A stretch of DNA of 64,000 bases, from NCBI GenBank assembly GCA_963969395.1, contig OZ017796.1:38368243-38432242 (forward strand). Direction: 5' to 3'. The notes beneath the pieces were generated by a model. That model searched no databases. It was not told where the DNA came from and worked only from the letters and a program-made list of their open reading frames with translations. The first letter of the stretch is position 1. Each line of letters opens with the position of its first letter. Positions 1 to 13,200 of this stretch are shown here, one piece after another. The DNA is from Pseudoscleropodium purum (taxonomy: Eukaryota; Streptophyta; Bryopsida; Hypnales; Brachytheciaceae). A program made the translations under genes and the position numbers.

Positions 1-675
1 TATCAAAATGTGATGGGATGTGTAGTGTTTGTTAGTGGTTTTTATATAAGGTAATTACATCTAATTGTGATCCATTTTTAAAACCAACTCCTATATATTT
101 TTACCTAAATACAATGTACAATGGGGGGTCAATAGGTACGTGATGGTAATTTGGACCATTCGGTTTTCTTTGTATAATATAGAATACAATTGACATATTT
201 GTTTTGAACAATCAACAAGCATGTGTTATTCAATCCCAACCCAACATACTAAATTTTAGTTTAAAAGAAAAAAATAATCCATTTATGTTTGATTTTTTGC
301 TTCAATTTTCTTAGTTTTACATGATAATTCATTGAAAATCATTAGTGATGAATTTTTGTTGATTCAATTGTGGAGATATGTAGGAAACGTCCATTTGCAC
401 ATCTTTTCTTCACTGAGCATCTTCAAAAAGGTTTACAATTTCCTATGTAGGGATTCCAATGTTGGCATGACAATGTTCTAATTTTGAAAAAGAAATATCA
501 CTTTTTATTGTAATTACTTACAAAGACAACAAAGACTAAAACAAAGCAAAGAAAGAGATGTGAAGATAACTTGTATCTGGTATTGTGAAGATAATTTGTA
601 ACTTGTAATTTACCTTTGATATATAGAGCAAAGATAGCTCAAAAATTGTCAAAGTTGATACTAGAGCTATTTTAA
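1..675. other. AT-rich intergenic stretch, no gene seen
   Basis: No open frame with recognisable protein similarity, no tRNA-like fold and no clear repeat boundary is visible here. It ends where the TTAA-CCCC element begins. Confidence 0.5.
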
Positions 676-2010
676 TTAACCCCTAAAGGACTAAGGCATA
701 TTTTGGACATAAATTTTGAAAAATTGTCATTTTTTAGGCATCGAGAAAAAATGAATTTTTATTTATTTATTTTATTTATTTTTTCAAAATTCAACCATAC
801 AAATTTGTACCAAAGTAAGGTAAAAGTACCTATTTGGGGTAGGCCCCCTGTAATTGCTTTGTATGCTAACCTATTGTGGACAACAATTGGATGCAATGGT
901 CATTGAAAAAAATTCTTGGTTTGTACCTTCTCATCCACTTATCTCTCTTCCTTGTTGGCTTAGGGAGAAGTGCCAAAGCTAACCACAATAGATGAGTTTA
1001 TGAAACTGGAATGGGTCTTCCCTTTGGCTTATTTGGATTTTTAGGAACCAAACTGTTTTTTTCTTGTGAATGGGAGACTCTACTTGATTCAGGTTAGGTT
1101 GCTATGATTAAGGCACAACAAGGAACACAACGTCATCCTCACCAATTGGGAAGAATTTGGGCTCACTTTGATGCAATTTGGATGTAGTCTCCTATGTTAG
1201 CATTTAGAATTGGTGACTCTATTATTTGGTGCAGGCAAGGGCTTGTTCCTTGTATTTGTTTTATTAGGCTCCATTTCTTTTCTCTGTCCATTCAGCCTGC
1301 TGGCTTGGCTGCTTTGTATTTTGTTGCTTTGCAATGGAATTTCCATTTGTTAAAAAAAACAAAAAACACCTGGAATGGGTCTAGGTGCAAAATCCATTTT
1401 TACATTCAATAAAATATTCATTTTTGGAGAATTTTTTTTTATTGTTTTGGCATTCTTCCACAACTTTATTTTTGCACATATTGAACTCGGTTTTGCATGA
1501 CTTTTGCACATCATTTGGTCTGAAATGCTTAAGTTTTTTTGAAATAGGCACTTCTACCTTATTATAGGAATGTGTGGAAACATTTTTAGAAACTAGGACC
1601 ATATGGATTGAAAGATTATAACGTTTAAAGTTAAAAGATTTTTTTTTGGATCTTACCCAATAAGGTCAACAAATTTTAACTCTTTCTAAAGTGAGATTTT
1701 TATACTATATATGGTTAATTTTTTGACGTTTGCATCTTGTATCATATAAATTACATTCATGCCAAATTTCAAAATCATTGAAGGAGTTTTGCACATGTTG
1801 CCTAAAGCTACCTAGGCTACTTCAAAAGCTACAAGCAACATAACTTTTGATCTAGGTACCTATCAAAAAAAAATTACATTACTACTAAAGGGGTACATGT
1901 TCATACCTTTTGTAAAAACTTGAAGAACATCCATTAAAAAATGACTTCATGCACACCTACCTAAAATCACTTGCTTATGTTCAATGGTCATTTGGTCCTT
2001 TAGAGGTTAA
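676..2010. mobile_element. TTAA-flanked non-autonomous DNA element, 1.3 kb
   Basis: The left end reads TTAACCCCTAAAGGAC and the right end reads GTCCTTTAGAGGTTAA, a 16-bp terminal inverted repeat with one mismatch. TTAA at each extreme could be a target duplication. The interior is AT-rich with no coding sequence that I recognise. Similar ends close the 0.9-kb repeats at 3258-4170 and 34843-35768, so this looks like another member of a shared superfamily. TTAA targets and CCC-starting ends are features of the piggyBac superfamily. That assignment is inference, because no transposase is present. Confidence 0.55.
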
Positions 2011-2430
2011 CATACAGATCTAAATTGATGATAGATTTATCTTTAATGAAAATTTAAGATTGTTTAAATTTAGGATTTCAATCAAGAAGGGGAAAAACAT
2101 TTGCAAGCAGGATTAGGGATTTGAAGTAGGGGTTCTTGCAACAACTTGCTCTGAAATTCTGTTCAGGAAGATTCCAAACAATTCACAACAAGTTCAATTG
2201 TTAAAAAAAAAAATGTTGCAAACATAGTAGTCGTAGATAGGAAATAGACTTTGCATTATTTAAAAGAAGTGGATGGGAAGTCTGTGTCTAGAGCACAAAA
2301 TGAGACAACTAAAAATCAGTAAAAGATGATGGTGAATAGGATACAATAAATTAAAGGAGTATTTTGTCCCACAATCATCGAGAACATAGGGTAGGATACT
2401 ATATCAAGTCCAGGAAGTGGGCTCAAAAAG

Positions 2431-2675
2431 GTAATTTTGGGGTTCATCTAGATAAAAGTAAAAAAAAAGCCCCCTTATTTTGAGCTGTGTCTAGGATATG
2501 TTCTAGATCTCTCCCAATTAATTTGGGGTCTCTGATTGTAAACATGATTTCAACACTTGCAAAATAAATTTATGTGAAAAATAAAAAAATTTCAGAGTTT
2601 CCCCAGAGGTAAAAAAAAAAATCCTGCATTTTCACCCTTTGTGTGACAGGTTTAGCGTCCTGCAAACGTAGGCAT
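2431..2675. repeat. Dispersed repeat, family shared with 38660-38905
   Basis: The stretch resembles 38660-38905 in the same orientation. Shared landmarks are a CCCCC(T)TATTTT tract, GGGGTCTCTGATTG versus GGGGCCTATGATTG, a CCTGCATTTTCACC-like segment, and the terminal motif GGTTTAGCGTC. It contains no coding sequence. The exact ends are not determined. Confidence 0.5.
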
Positions 2676-2984
2676 CCAAACAAGTAAAAGAAAAGTACTG
2701 TAACTTAAACTCAAACAAGATCCAAGCATTCAAGCAACCTAAAGAATTGATTCCAAAACCTGAAGTCAAGTTTTGTCAAAAGGCCACACAGGCAATGGAG
2801 AAATTTATGTTTAGTAACAGTACTATATTCTAGTTCTGCCTTTTGCATGAAAGTACTCAGTACAGTCCCCTTGAAAAAGTTTGAAAAAGTTTGAGCAGTG
2901 ATTTTTAACAACATTCACCATTTATTGGACCATCATCACTTGGACCACCACCACTTGTTTCCAAATACCACCACAATGATTTTT

Positions 2985-3235
2985 TTATGGACACAATGGA
3001 AATCACTTTCAATACAATTGTGGTGCATCGTGATTGGTTACAATCTTGGTTGATTTTGCAACTAGCCCATGGTTGGAAATAGGAAGACCTATGTGACAAG
3101 AATAGGTCGAATAGAATCTTCAACTCAAACATTCATAGAAATTATGTTTTAGGAAATAAAATTCTGAAAAAAAATATGAAATCCTTCTAAACTCTATTTC
3201 TGTATATGGGAAAATTTCTCCATTCAGGAAACATA
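2985..3235 (+). repeat. Dispersed repeat, family with three copies in window
   Basis: It shares an ordered set of landmarks with 60000-60220 (same strand) and 37680-37930 (opposite strand): a GATTTTGCAACTAGCCCATGG-like block, a short run related to AGACCTATGTGACAAGAATA, a TTCTGAAAA tract, and TCTATTTCTGTATA followed by GGGAAAATTTCT. No protein-coding potential was recognised. It is probably a non-autonomous element or a fragment of one. Confidence 0.5.
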
Positions 3236-3257
3236 TGTTCCAAATACTTGTAACTAC

Positions 3258-4170
3258 TCAACCCCAAAAGTTCCTTAACTATGCCTTCACCAAAAATGCT
3301 CCAAAACTGCCATTTTTAGGACAAGTATCCAATTTTTTTTTTAACATTTTGGACACATCCAACCATAGGATTTTTTTAGTATGATAATTTTAGAAGATGT
3401 GCAAAAAAATTCAGAAATTTCAACCGCGTAGATTGCAAGATATTAGCGTTTGAATTGACAAAAGGCCTTTTTTTGGCCCTGCAAAAAACCGGGCAGCTGC
3501 ACTTTACAAGGTCACATTTGTATGAAAAAAATGTCCAAAATGGTTGCAACTCTTTGGATTCTTTTTTCAAGGCAAGTTGGCTACATGCTTGAAAATTTGA
3601 GATCATTTGGAATTATACAACATATAGGAAAAAAATAGTAAGTAGAAAGAAGTAGAGAATGAATCAAATTACTAATTTGTTAATAATTTAGTTATGGAAT
3701 TGAAAAATACCAATCCCAATGGTTGTAATGTTGTAATAAATAATCTTCACCTAATTTTTTATTTTTTTCAAAAATATTCAAAATTGAGTTCAATAAAGAA
3801 CTTCAAAGTTTATTTTGGAATAGAAAATCCATGGCAGCTAGCAAACTAAAACACCTCATTAATCAAAATGGAATGATTCAAAGCTTTTTATGTATATATA
3901 AATCTAGAAAATTAATTTCAAATTTTTGTTTTTGAAAAAAGTGATTTTTTCAGATCTGCCCGGACTGCCCAAGTTGAGAAATAAACTACATATTAGGCTA
4001 TAACTTTTGACTCATATTTCCAAATGTCTTGAAATTTAATGCATATGAAAGATATTCCTTGTCCACATCTTCTATTAAAATTTGGGAAAAAATATAAAAA
4101 CCTCCACTCACATGCACTTGCCCAAAATCGAACCATTGCCAAAAACAACATTTGGTCCTTTAGGGGTTAA
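3258..4170 (+). mobile_element. TTAA-type 0.9-kb element, copy 1
   Basis: It is collinear with copy 2 (34843-35768) over almost its whole length, including the block around AGAAGATGTGCAAAAAAATT, the segment GGGCAGCTGCACTT and the paired AAAGCTTT and CATAACTTTTGACT motifs. The right end is CCTTTAGGGGTTAA. The left end is TCAACCCCAAAAG, so the expected left TTAA carries a T-to-C change. Short open frames inside are shared by chance and show no known domain. Confidence 0.65.
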
Positions 4171-4385
4171 ATGGTTGTTGGGTACCTACTTACATCTAGG
4201 CTCAAGGCTTGTATGCTTGCATTTATAAGCTCACAAGCTAGCGTTGTTGGTTTGAACAATAAGATTGTTTTAGCAAGAGATCTTCACCTTGTAAGTCTCT
4301 TTTTAAAAGAAATTGTAAAAATTAAATTTAGAAATAAATCCTACAGTTTTATTTCCAAGAAGATGCTCTACTTGCCACCAAAATA

Positions 4386-4735
4386 AAACCATCCATAACT
4401 TTCATATTACTGGTCCAAATAGAATGAATCAAAGCTTCCCATGTAGATAAAAATACAATTTATGATAAACAAAAGGTTTTATTTTTTATTTTAAGTATTG
4501 GAAGGGAGAAGGGATTGGCTGCTAAACTGAAATCTGGACTTACTAGGCCACAACTTTTGCTTTTGGGCAATAATCAAAATAAAAATTATATTCTCACAAA
4601 GCTAATATATTTTTCTATCTTCACAAAAAGATTCAGAAAATCATTAAAAATATTCAGACCATACAAGCCTACCCCAAATCCAATTTGTCCCTTGAAGGGA
4701 CAATTGGACTTTGATTATTGAATTTTGTAGAATAT
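4386..4735 (+). repeat. Degenerate partial relative of the TTAA element
   Basis: Segments such as AATGAATCAAAGCTTCCCATG followed by GTAGATAAAAATA parallel the internal part of the 0.9-kb TTAA elements. The ends are not preserved. It lies just downstream of copy 1 and may be an older, rearranged copy. Confidence 0.35.
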
Positions 4736-5210
4736 AATATATGTATTTATCTATAATACTATTAAGTTCTAGACTGAAATTACAGGAGGAAGGTTGTCTT
4801 CAAGAAGGTCACCATTTTGTTGTTCTTCCTTGCGCTTCAATGACTGCATCCATTCGCTTAGGCATACTTCTAAACAAAGGTACAAATATTGTGGTTTTAT
4901 GGTTTGCCATACTTCACTAGTAGAAATTCGCTTTTTTACAACTTTATTGTCTAGAATAACTTGCCCATAACCACTCATGATTTGTCCATGACAATTGAAA
5001 ATGAGTTATTTAGGGATGGTGCTTAAAATAACTCATTCAAAGTGAAATGTTTTTGAAAAAACATTAAAAGATATTTAGTTGTTTTGGAAGGTTGCGAGTT
5101 CTTTGAGTTTTTTTGACTTTGGAAACTCGTTGTTTTTGCTATTTAACGTGGCACAATGACGGCTATGTCATTAAAAAAAATTCAACTTTTTTTTTCATTT
5201 AAGAATTAAA

Positions 5211-5234
5211 CAATAAATAAATAAATAAATAAAT
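5211..5234. repeat. (AATA)n microsatellite
   Basis: There are about six consecutive AATA units in an intergenic region. Confidence 0.85.
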
Positions 5235-6382
5235 TTGATAGTGGCCGTTCTCTGGCTACTAGGGAACAATGATGGGAATGGCCTTGAAGCGGCCCTCCCA
5301 CCCCTTGAAAAATCTACTAATGCAAGTTGTTTGGGGACAAAATGAGTTGTTTGTGACCAATTGCGAAAGAACAAATTTTCTATTAGTGATTCTTACAATG
5401 CTATCTTTGTTTTTTTTAACATTGTGAGACATTGGAGAACATTTTTGGATGGTTGATTTTATAGTGAACTACAAATTTTCAAAAATTCCTTCAAATAAAA
5501 CTTTATAGATAATATCTATGAAGTCTTGCATGGTAGGCTTTCCCAAATGGATAATTTATCCAATGTTGACTTTTAAGACTATAGAAGGCACACCACATCA
5601 TTATTAATGTAATTTTATTTTTAACCCCTAAGGGATCAATCAACATTTTTTTGCAATGTAGCGATGTTAGACAATAGCAAATTGAAAAAGTCACTATATT
5701 TTTTTGAATTTTTTTTGATGTGGGGATGAAGATTACCTTGCCACTCTACCAAATTTTTTTATAATTGGATGTATTGATGAGGAGTTATCGGGGAAAATGC
5801 CATTTTTTTTTTATGGATAGAGGGTAATTTGCACTAAAGCAAAATTTGCATTGCAATGCCACAGGAACTTTGGTAGTCTCTCACCTTAGGTTTAGACTAG
5901 GGTACTTTTTTAGACAATTTTGGAGACTTATAAATTTATCACAATGTTCAAGGAGGTGGTGTCAAGGAGGCAAAGGCTCTGTGAATTTCTTTGGCATGAT
6001 AGGATTGTTACCCTTACATTAGAAGAAATTTGAGGCCTTCACAGGGCTGTGAATTATCAGACCCTAGGAACACCAAAACTACTATAGGAACGCGAATCCA
6101 ACGTGGTCGAGAGAATGCCACGTCATCGATTTAAAAAAATAATTTTTATAATTTTTTTGCATTTCATGACTAAATTTTTTTTTAATAATTTTTTTTGTAA
6201 TTGCTGCCTTGACAGCAGCCAACCGTATTGGGAATAGAATTGAAATGGCCTTGTACAGGTCTCAAATTTCTTCTAATGACCATTACATTTGAAAATAAAG
6301 AAATTCAAATGTCCAAAGAATCCACTGAGTCAATTACAAACTTTGAAAATCAAAGTAAATTTTAAATTTCAAAATCAATTTG

Positions 6383-6520
6383 ATATTTCAAGTCTCCAAT
6401 CAAAAGTTATAGACAAATTCAAAAGAGGATGTTTGAAAATATCAAAGAAAAGATTTTCTTCTAACCCTTTTCTCAAATTTGTTTATAACTTTTGATTGGA
6501 GACTTAGAATTTCAAATGAA
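6383..6520. repeat. Inverted repeat, about 35-bp arms
   Basis: The left arm carries AAGTCTCCAATCAAAAGTTA and the right arm carries the complement, TAACTTTTGATTGGAGACTT. About 60 bases lie between them. It could be a small foldback element. Confidence 0.6.
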
Positions 6521-7079
6521 TTTTAGGTGATGAAAGTTAGCTTGATTTTCCAAATTTTTCCAATACAAATTTTTTTGGAAAAGTTATCTTTATTATGCCA
6601 AAATGAGACTTAAAATTATAATTTGAACACAATTCCTACTTTTCACTTAACTATGAGCAGTTGAACTCTTAGTAATTCTAATTTACATATTTCACATGGT
6701 TTGTTTTATCTTATACCACCCTACTTATATAAAGGTCTTCTCTACTCCTCTCTACACATACAAAATAAGTAGATTTAGAACCTATAGGAAGTGTCTATCA
6801 AATACTTTAATTTCCTTGAATTTAATGCCAAATATCCTAAATTTTTAGTTTATGGAGAAAATAAAATCTTCAAAATCTAGGAGAATATAATTTAGTATCA
6901 ATGTTTTAAGATGAGTTGGTCTTTGCTAATTCTAACCTAGCTTCTTCCTATGTCAAGTCCACTGTGTGTCTGTGTCTAATTATCCTTTCTTTCAACTTCC
7001 ACAGAGATTGATCAAGCTTGGCAAAGTTTGATATTTATGATCATTTTTTTTTCTAGGTCTAGCTAAAGATGCCACATTT

Positions 7080-7115
7080 AACTACTTTTGGACTTTTGAA
7101 AGTCCAAAAGTAGTT
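7080..7115. repeat. Near-perfect hairpin, 17-bp arms
   Basis: AACTACTTTTGGACTTT is followed almost at once by its reverse complement, AAAGTCCAAAAGTAGTT, giving a hairpin with a minimal loop. Nothing nearby suggests a gene, so it is probably the tip or remnant of a foldback element. Confidence 0.7.
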
Positions 7116-9530
7116 GTCTTGTCAAACATGAGGACAACTTGACAAATACTACGTTATGTGTTTTATAAACTCAACTTTAAGGTTGACGTTTGTCATGTAT
7201 GACATATGACGTTGGATGTCTACTAGACATTAAAACTTGAGTTTTTGTTTGACAAAACAACCCTCCTTCCAAGGATGAATTTACACTCAAAGGTGAAAGT
7301 TCTTAAGTTTCTATTGTAGTCACTACAATAGTTACTCCATTATCATCCAAAACATTGATTGTGGCCAGTAACTCAAACTACTGTAGCGCAAATCTCATTT
7401 ATTAAAAAAATATTTGTTGTGGTTTGATGCACAACTTTGATGAGTCATTTCCTACAATAGGTGTCTTTAATGGGCCTTTTGCTTGTCATAAGCTAAATAT
7501 CATAAAGATTGACTTATTGTTGTTTGTGTTTGGAACAATAAAGTGGAATCGAGTTAGGTATTAGGCAAGAGGATACACAACCAATACATAAGCTCATATT
7601 GAATTTGACACTTTGTTGTCGTGTAGAGAGCATTTGTCTTGGAAAATCACAAAGATTTTAGCTGCAACCAAAAATGGCTTGGGAATGAAGAAAGTCGTAA
7701 AATGATAAAAACAAGTGAGTTTATCACTTGCAAATTTATCCTACTAACAACCAACAACGTAATAAAGAAGATGAATATGAGTGAGCTTGTTAGAACAAAT
7801 TCACCCATTAAATTATTATGGTTCAAAACTGAAAGTTGTAGTCATGTCAAACTTTTGATTTTGAACATTGAATCTTCTAAACCGCCATTGAACTGCTACC
7901 CTTTGACATATCTTGTATTGGCTAACTCTAAATGGGTATAAGGGTTAAGGTGTGATAAAATTCCACGGCTTTGGGTGGATTCAATGGGACAGCCAAACTA
8001 CAAGTTGACCATCCAAAAATTGACTCCTAAACTTCAAACTTCCAATGATTAGCTTTAAAAACCAAACTTCACCATGAAAATAAGCAAGTCTCAACTATGT
8101 GGGCCATTAATCTTATTTTGTCACTACAACATAGAATGAAACTAAGTATTCGTATAAACAAAGCTACTTACAACAACAAATGTTTACAAAGCCACAAACC
8201 ACAAACCACAAGCCACAATATACAATACACAAAATACAAGTCTTCTTTGTCTTTCATTTCAACTCCAATCACAACTTCAATTTTAAAGTTGAACTTTGAA
8301 TGAGTGCCACCATTTTTCTACAACTTCAAATGAAGTGAGTAATAGCTTTTTTGAAAGCTAACACAAATTCTTACCTTTACTTAAGATCTCAAGTCATTCT
8401 AATACCCTATACAACATTTATAGCCGCTCGAAGTTTTGGCTTCTAAAATTGAGGGCAATAGACCTTCTTTCACCTCAATGCTCACCAATCACTCATATAA
8501 ACTCCAAATAGAGCGTGTAATATCTTCATAGAAAGCTAACAACATTTTCTACAATCCTACAAATTTTCATAGCAAAAAAAAACATGTTTGTTTTCTATGA
8601 ACGTTCAAAGTCTCTACCCTTTCACATGAGAGGCAGTAGACCTTCTTCCACTCAAACTAGCACAACTTTTGGATGTTAACTTCAAATAAAATAAGTAAGA
8701 GTTTTATAAAATTACAACATCATGATATACAACTCTTCAAATTTTCATTTTCAAATTCTTTATAACCAATATACAATGAGCCTCCAAGCATATGAGTTTC
8801 TTACAACTATAATCACATTGTAAAATTTTAATAAAGTATTCTAAGTATAAATATGAAGATTAACACTAAACAAATGATTGATAGAGGTGAAAATTAGAGT
8901 TCCAATCGAAATATTACTTCATCTTTAAGAATTTGAGAATGTGGTTGACAATAGTAGCGACATAATTGACATGATCTGCCTTAGTTAAAGAGTTGATTGG
9001 CCCCTCTAACCATCGTTGATGATCACGACTCCTCTCAATAGACCTAACCATATAATAATATTGATCGTTGTTCAAACCTTCAAAATACCCTTTGAATGTA
9101 ACTTTACAGCTGCAAGGCTCAACGCATCAAACTTGCAAGAAGATCACCAATGCCCGAGTGTCACGTTGAAAATTTTCGTACCATCGTTTGTTTATACGAG
9201 GTTGTTTTAGTGGTCGAGATGGTTCAACTTCGTCTTGTGATCATCCATGTTGCAATAAAAGATCCAATGGTTATTGAGGTTGATCCGATAGTTGCAATAA
9301 GGAAAATTCAAATTCCCACTCTAGTTGAGATTTGTCATCTTGAGACTCAAAAAACCCTCTTCTAGTTCGACATAGTAATATAAATGAAAAACAAAGAAAA
9401 TAACATCAAGATGATGAAGCTATTAAACAAATCCTTCTCTTTATAGTTGCTTGTAGAGCAAAGAGAAGGCGTCACCATGAAGCCACTTCAAATGACATCA
9501 TTTCTTTTACTATGTTATAATATTGAAACC

Positions 9531-9538
9531 TATTTAAA
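9531..9538. repeat. Left target-site duplication of the large hAT element
   Basis: TATTTAAA immediately precedes the element's CAGGGTTGAC end. The identical 8 bases follow the other end at 19476-19483. Eight-base duplications are the hallmark of hAT insertion. Confidence 0.9.
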
Positions 9539-9695
9539 CAGGGTTGACGAATCTCTACGTCCGCCCCAAAATAGCGTTCGTTTTCTGGACGTCCGGATGC
9601 ACGGACGCTAGCGGAAGCAGCGTTCCTCCCGTCGTTGGAAGGCGGACGCGCGGGGCCGGGCGGACGGACGGGGCGGACGGACAGGGCGGCTTAGA
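9539..9695. repeat. Left terminal and subterminal GC-rich region of hAT element
   Basis: CAGGGTTGAC is followed by ACGTCCGCCCC, paired CGGACG/CGTCCG motifs and a GGGCGGACGG array. It matches the left half of the nested 18137-18437 element almost base for base over about 120 bp. Subterminal motif clusters of this type are transposase binding regions in hAT elements (family knowledge; not shown here). Confidence 0.75.
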
Positions 9696-10222
9696 AAACC
9701 CGTTTTGGGTTTTTTGTTTTGATTGTTTTCACCAATGAGAGATTGAGAGTGAAGTCATTTTGATTTTGATTTTTCTTATATTGCAATTGCGATTCAATAG
9801 AGTTGTATATCACTATTTATGTAAAAGCTAAAATATGAAATATATTTTTAATTTTTTTTGTTGAATTTCATTTTGATTTAGAAACAAAATCACTTTAAAA
9901 TCCAGCGAGATGTATATCATCAATAAACAAACAATTTTATAATAAAATGATTGAAGAAACCATTGTCATTTGTCCACATGAGCTCCATATATCATGAGCA
10001 ACTAAACAATCAAACATCTAAATTCACATCTCCACAATTCCTATGGATGCCAATCCACATCTCCTCTAACCTCAGCCCCACTACTCTCTCCTACAGCTCT
10101 CCGTTCAAAATCTTCATTATCGGAGTCATCTTCATTGTCGGAGTCATCTTCATTGTTGGAATCAAGTATCGTTGTCTCCTTCAAGTCTTCTCTCGAAGTA
10201 GGTTTACTCCCTTCTTTCGAAT

Positions 10223-13200
10223 TTAATTTTTCTTTTTTACTTTGACAGAACGATTAAAGGTTTTTTGAATAGGAACCTTTCTTTTCTTTCTATTTGACAA
10301 AGTAGCAACATTTTCATCAAGAGGGGTCCTATTCTTCACTGGAGAGATAGCAAAAGGTTGCATTTCTCTTTTCGCTTTCACGTTACTCGATTCTTGAACC
10401 ATCAATCTCGATGTAGGGTCGACATGTCCATGAACGGTTATCTCCACTTTGGCTTTCTTTTGAAGCAATAGAGTGCCGTTTGTTGATTTGATGGGTTCTT
10501 GCGCCATTCCTTTTCCTAAAATGCGAGCACGCAAAGATGCCAATGGCATCCGATCACTATCCGTTTCATTTAGGCTTGTAGGTGATGACGCTACTTTCCG
10601 TAGATTATCGCCTGTAGAAATTTCTTTGGAAATGTTCATTAGGCGTTTTCCATATCCAAAGCTCTGAGAATCATTCAATCGTGTGCTAACAGACTTCAAT
10701 AGTATTGGTGGAAGAGCACTAGATCTCGGTACTTCAAAAATTGACTTCATTGGCTCTTTTTCTTTATCACTCTTCACAATTGCCGAATTTGTGACTGCCA
10801 TCTCAAGTGAATCATTATTTTTCTGTACCGCAATATTTGATTCCCCCTCATCACCACTATTGTTGCCCACATCTTTTGGAACGTCCACCTCCATGACCGC
10901 ATCTTCTCTTTTGTCGTTTCCTTACACTACATTTAATGCCACAGATGGAGATTGAGAAATTAAAACTTCTTCATTTCTCCCATCATCACCAATAGCATTC
11001 TCATTGATTTTCACCTCTTTGGCAATAGCGTTTGCCTTTTCCGATAGAATGTTTTCGCTATTCAAGAATCCCATTCCATTGCAATATGCAGTTAAAGAAG
11101 GTAGATTCTCCTGTACCTCTACATTGTCCTCGTCTTCACAAAAGGTAATGCATCGTTTGCATTGTCGGGAACGACATCCTTGCGGTTTAGATGATAATCA
11201 TGCGTATCATTCACCAAATCGGAAAAGCCTTCCATAATGTCTTCATCTCCCCATGCTGTCACACGATTGAAGTCATCTCCGCCATCTACAGCTGAAAGGG
11301 CCCTTTCCAAATCCTCGTCATCATCGTCATCATCGTCTTCTAACGTCGGCCTATCTGAATCCTCTGATTCCATTGGATCCACATTATCATTATACTATTT
11401 TTTTTCATCTTTTTCCTTCGATGCGTTTAATACTTTGGAATTGGTATACACGTACACCAAATCCGCTGTTCTCTCTGGCTTCAATTTATTTCGAGATTTG
11501 TTGTGAACAAAAGAATAGTTGCTCCAATTCCGTTCACATGAAGATGATGACACCGGTTGAGCCAATATCTTCTTCGCTAATGGAGCTATAAACTTGCCAC
11601 ATGCACCTTCAAAATCCCACCAAGCATGTGCGGACAACATTTGATCTTCCGGATTCAACATATTGTGGAATGGAGGTTCTTTGTGTCAAAAAGCTACAAA
11701 TTCCTTCACCACTGCTGCATATTCATCCGGTTTACATATTCTCTTCAAAACTTTCTTACATCCTGACATTGCATCTGCGTCATCTGCTAGCTCTTTGTCA
11801 TGAAGAAGGTATGGATTCAAAAGAGCTGCGGCTGATTGAAGATCGTTGTCCACCATTCTTCTTCGGGCATAAAAAGACTGTATCAATGGAATTGCAAGTT
11901 CTTCTAGCAAACAAAATGGTGGACTTTGTAATCCGTTCACGTGCTTTTCTAACTTCCTCATGATATGCAACACTTTCCCCATGCATGGTGATTTTGAATC
12001 CAAATCGCGGAGTGCACATATGATTGGTTCAACCATCTCCACATAATTGATGGACCGATTCCAAAAATGGTCATCAAGAACAATTTTCTTCACCGCTAAG
12101 GCCAAGTCTTTTGGTTGGACTTTCGCTCCACGTTTCTTCTTGAGAGTATGTACATACTCAACCTATTGCGGATCTACCACCGTTTATTCCAATGCTCCTC
12201 TCAATTTTGTCAAACGCTCCATCATGATAAATTTAGAGGCGAACCTTGTATCCCCAGGCATCAAGAGACGAAGATTTGGCGAATACTTTTGCAATAGAGT
12301 TAGCGGCATATGTCTCTTCCTGATAAATTTAGCTACAAGAACTCCTTTATCCAATTTGGAAGCAATCCATTTCTGTGCAGCCCAATCTTTCAACAACAAA
12401 TTCAATGCATGTACCACGCACCCTTGGTAAAAAATATGAGGATATTTTGCAGATATTACATCCCATGCGGACGGATTCACGGGAGCATTATCCGTAGTTA
12501 TTAACACGACGTTCTTGGACCCCACTTGTTCAATGAACTTTTCCAACACAGCTACCAAGTACTCCGCATTTTTTTCACAACCACTTGTATCCACAGATCC
12601 AAGAAATTCTTCATCTGAGGATGATACAAGCATGACATTGATGAGAGGTCGATTAGTCAGTAAGCTCCATCCATCAATGGACAATGTTGCTCCAAATTTT
12701 TGAATGCTATCTTCGGTCCGTACATTCAATTATGTCTGAATGTTGGTCTTCGCCTCATTCAACAATTTGTACCGAAGGTCGTGGTATGAGGGAGGAATGT
12801 ATGGCCTACCGAACGCAATTGTTTTCTTCACTACTTCTTTAAAAGTTGGATTTTGAGCCACGGAAAATAGTATGTTCGCCGAATAAAAAAAATTTGCCCA
12901 CACTGAATGTAATTTGCGTCTATGACCTTCTTCAAACCCATTCACTAAGCTACCTTGCCTCTGAGGCCTAGAACTTGATGCCCTCGGGGTTTCACGTTTA
13001 CCAGAAGCTTCCGTACTCAAAGTCATTTCAGTTGTGGCACATACCATTGATACCAATTCTTTGGACGTTGGACAAGAGTCTTCGTGGTCAGAATGCGACA
13101 CAGCCTTTCCGGCCAAAAACTCTTGGACATCTGAAAGGCCAGGGTTGCCATCCATATTGTCCATTACAACGCGTTTTGGAAAAACTCCTTCGCAATGCCA

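Larger units (their letters stand above)
4736..9530. other. AT-rich intergenic region with small repeats
   Basis: No gene is convincing here. Recognisable items are an (AATA)n microsatellite at about 5211-5234, a TTAACCCCTAAGGGATC element-like end near 5621, an inverted repeat of about 35 bp (6383-6425 against 6480-6520) and a near-perfect hairpin at 7080-7115. The longest frame, 7639-7941, has no recognisable domain and sits in sequence of uniform AT-rich composition, so I do not call it a gene. Confidence 0.45.

Noticed and set aside
7639..7941. 100-codon plus-strand frame
   Set aside because: No domain, no splice context and AT-rich composition equal to its surroundings.
10473..12703. Plus-strand frames up to 127 codons
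   Set aside because: They are antisense shadows of the hAT transposase, whose minus-strand reading shows recognisable motifs.
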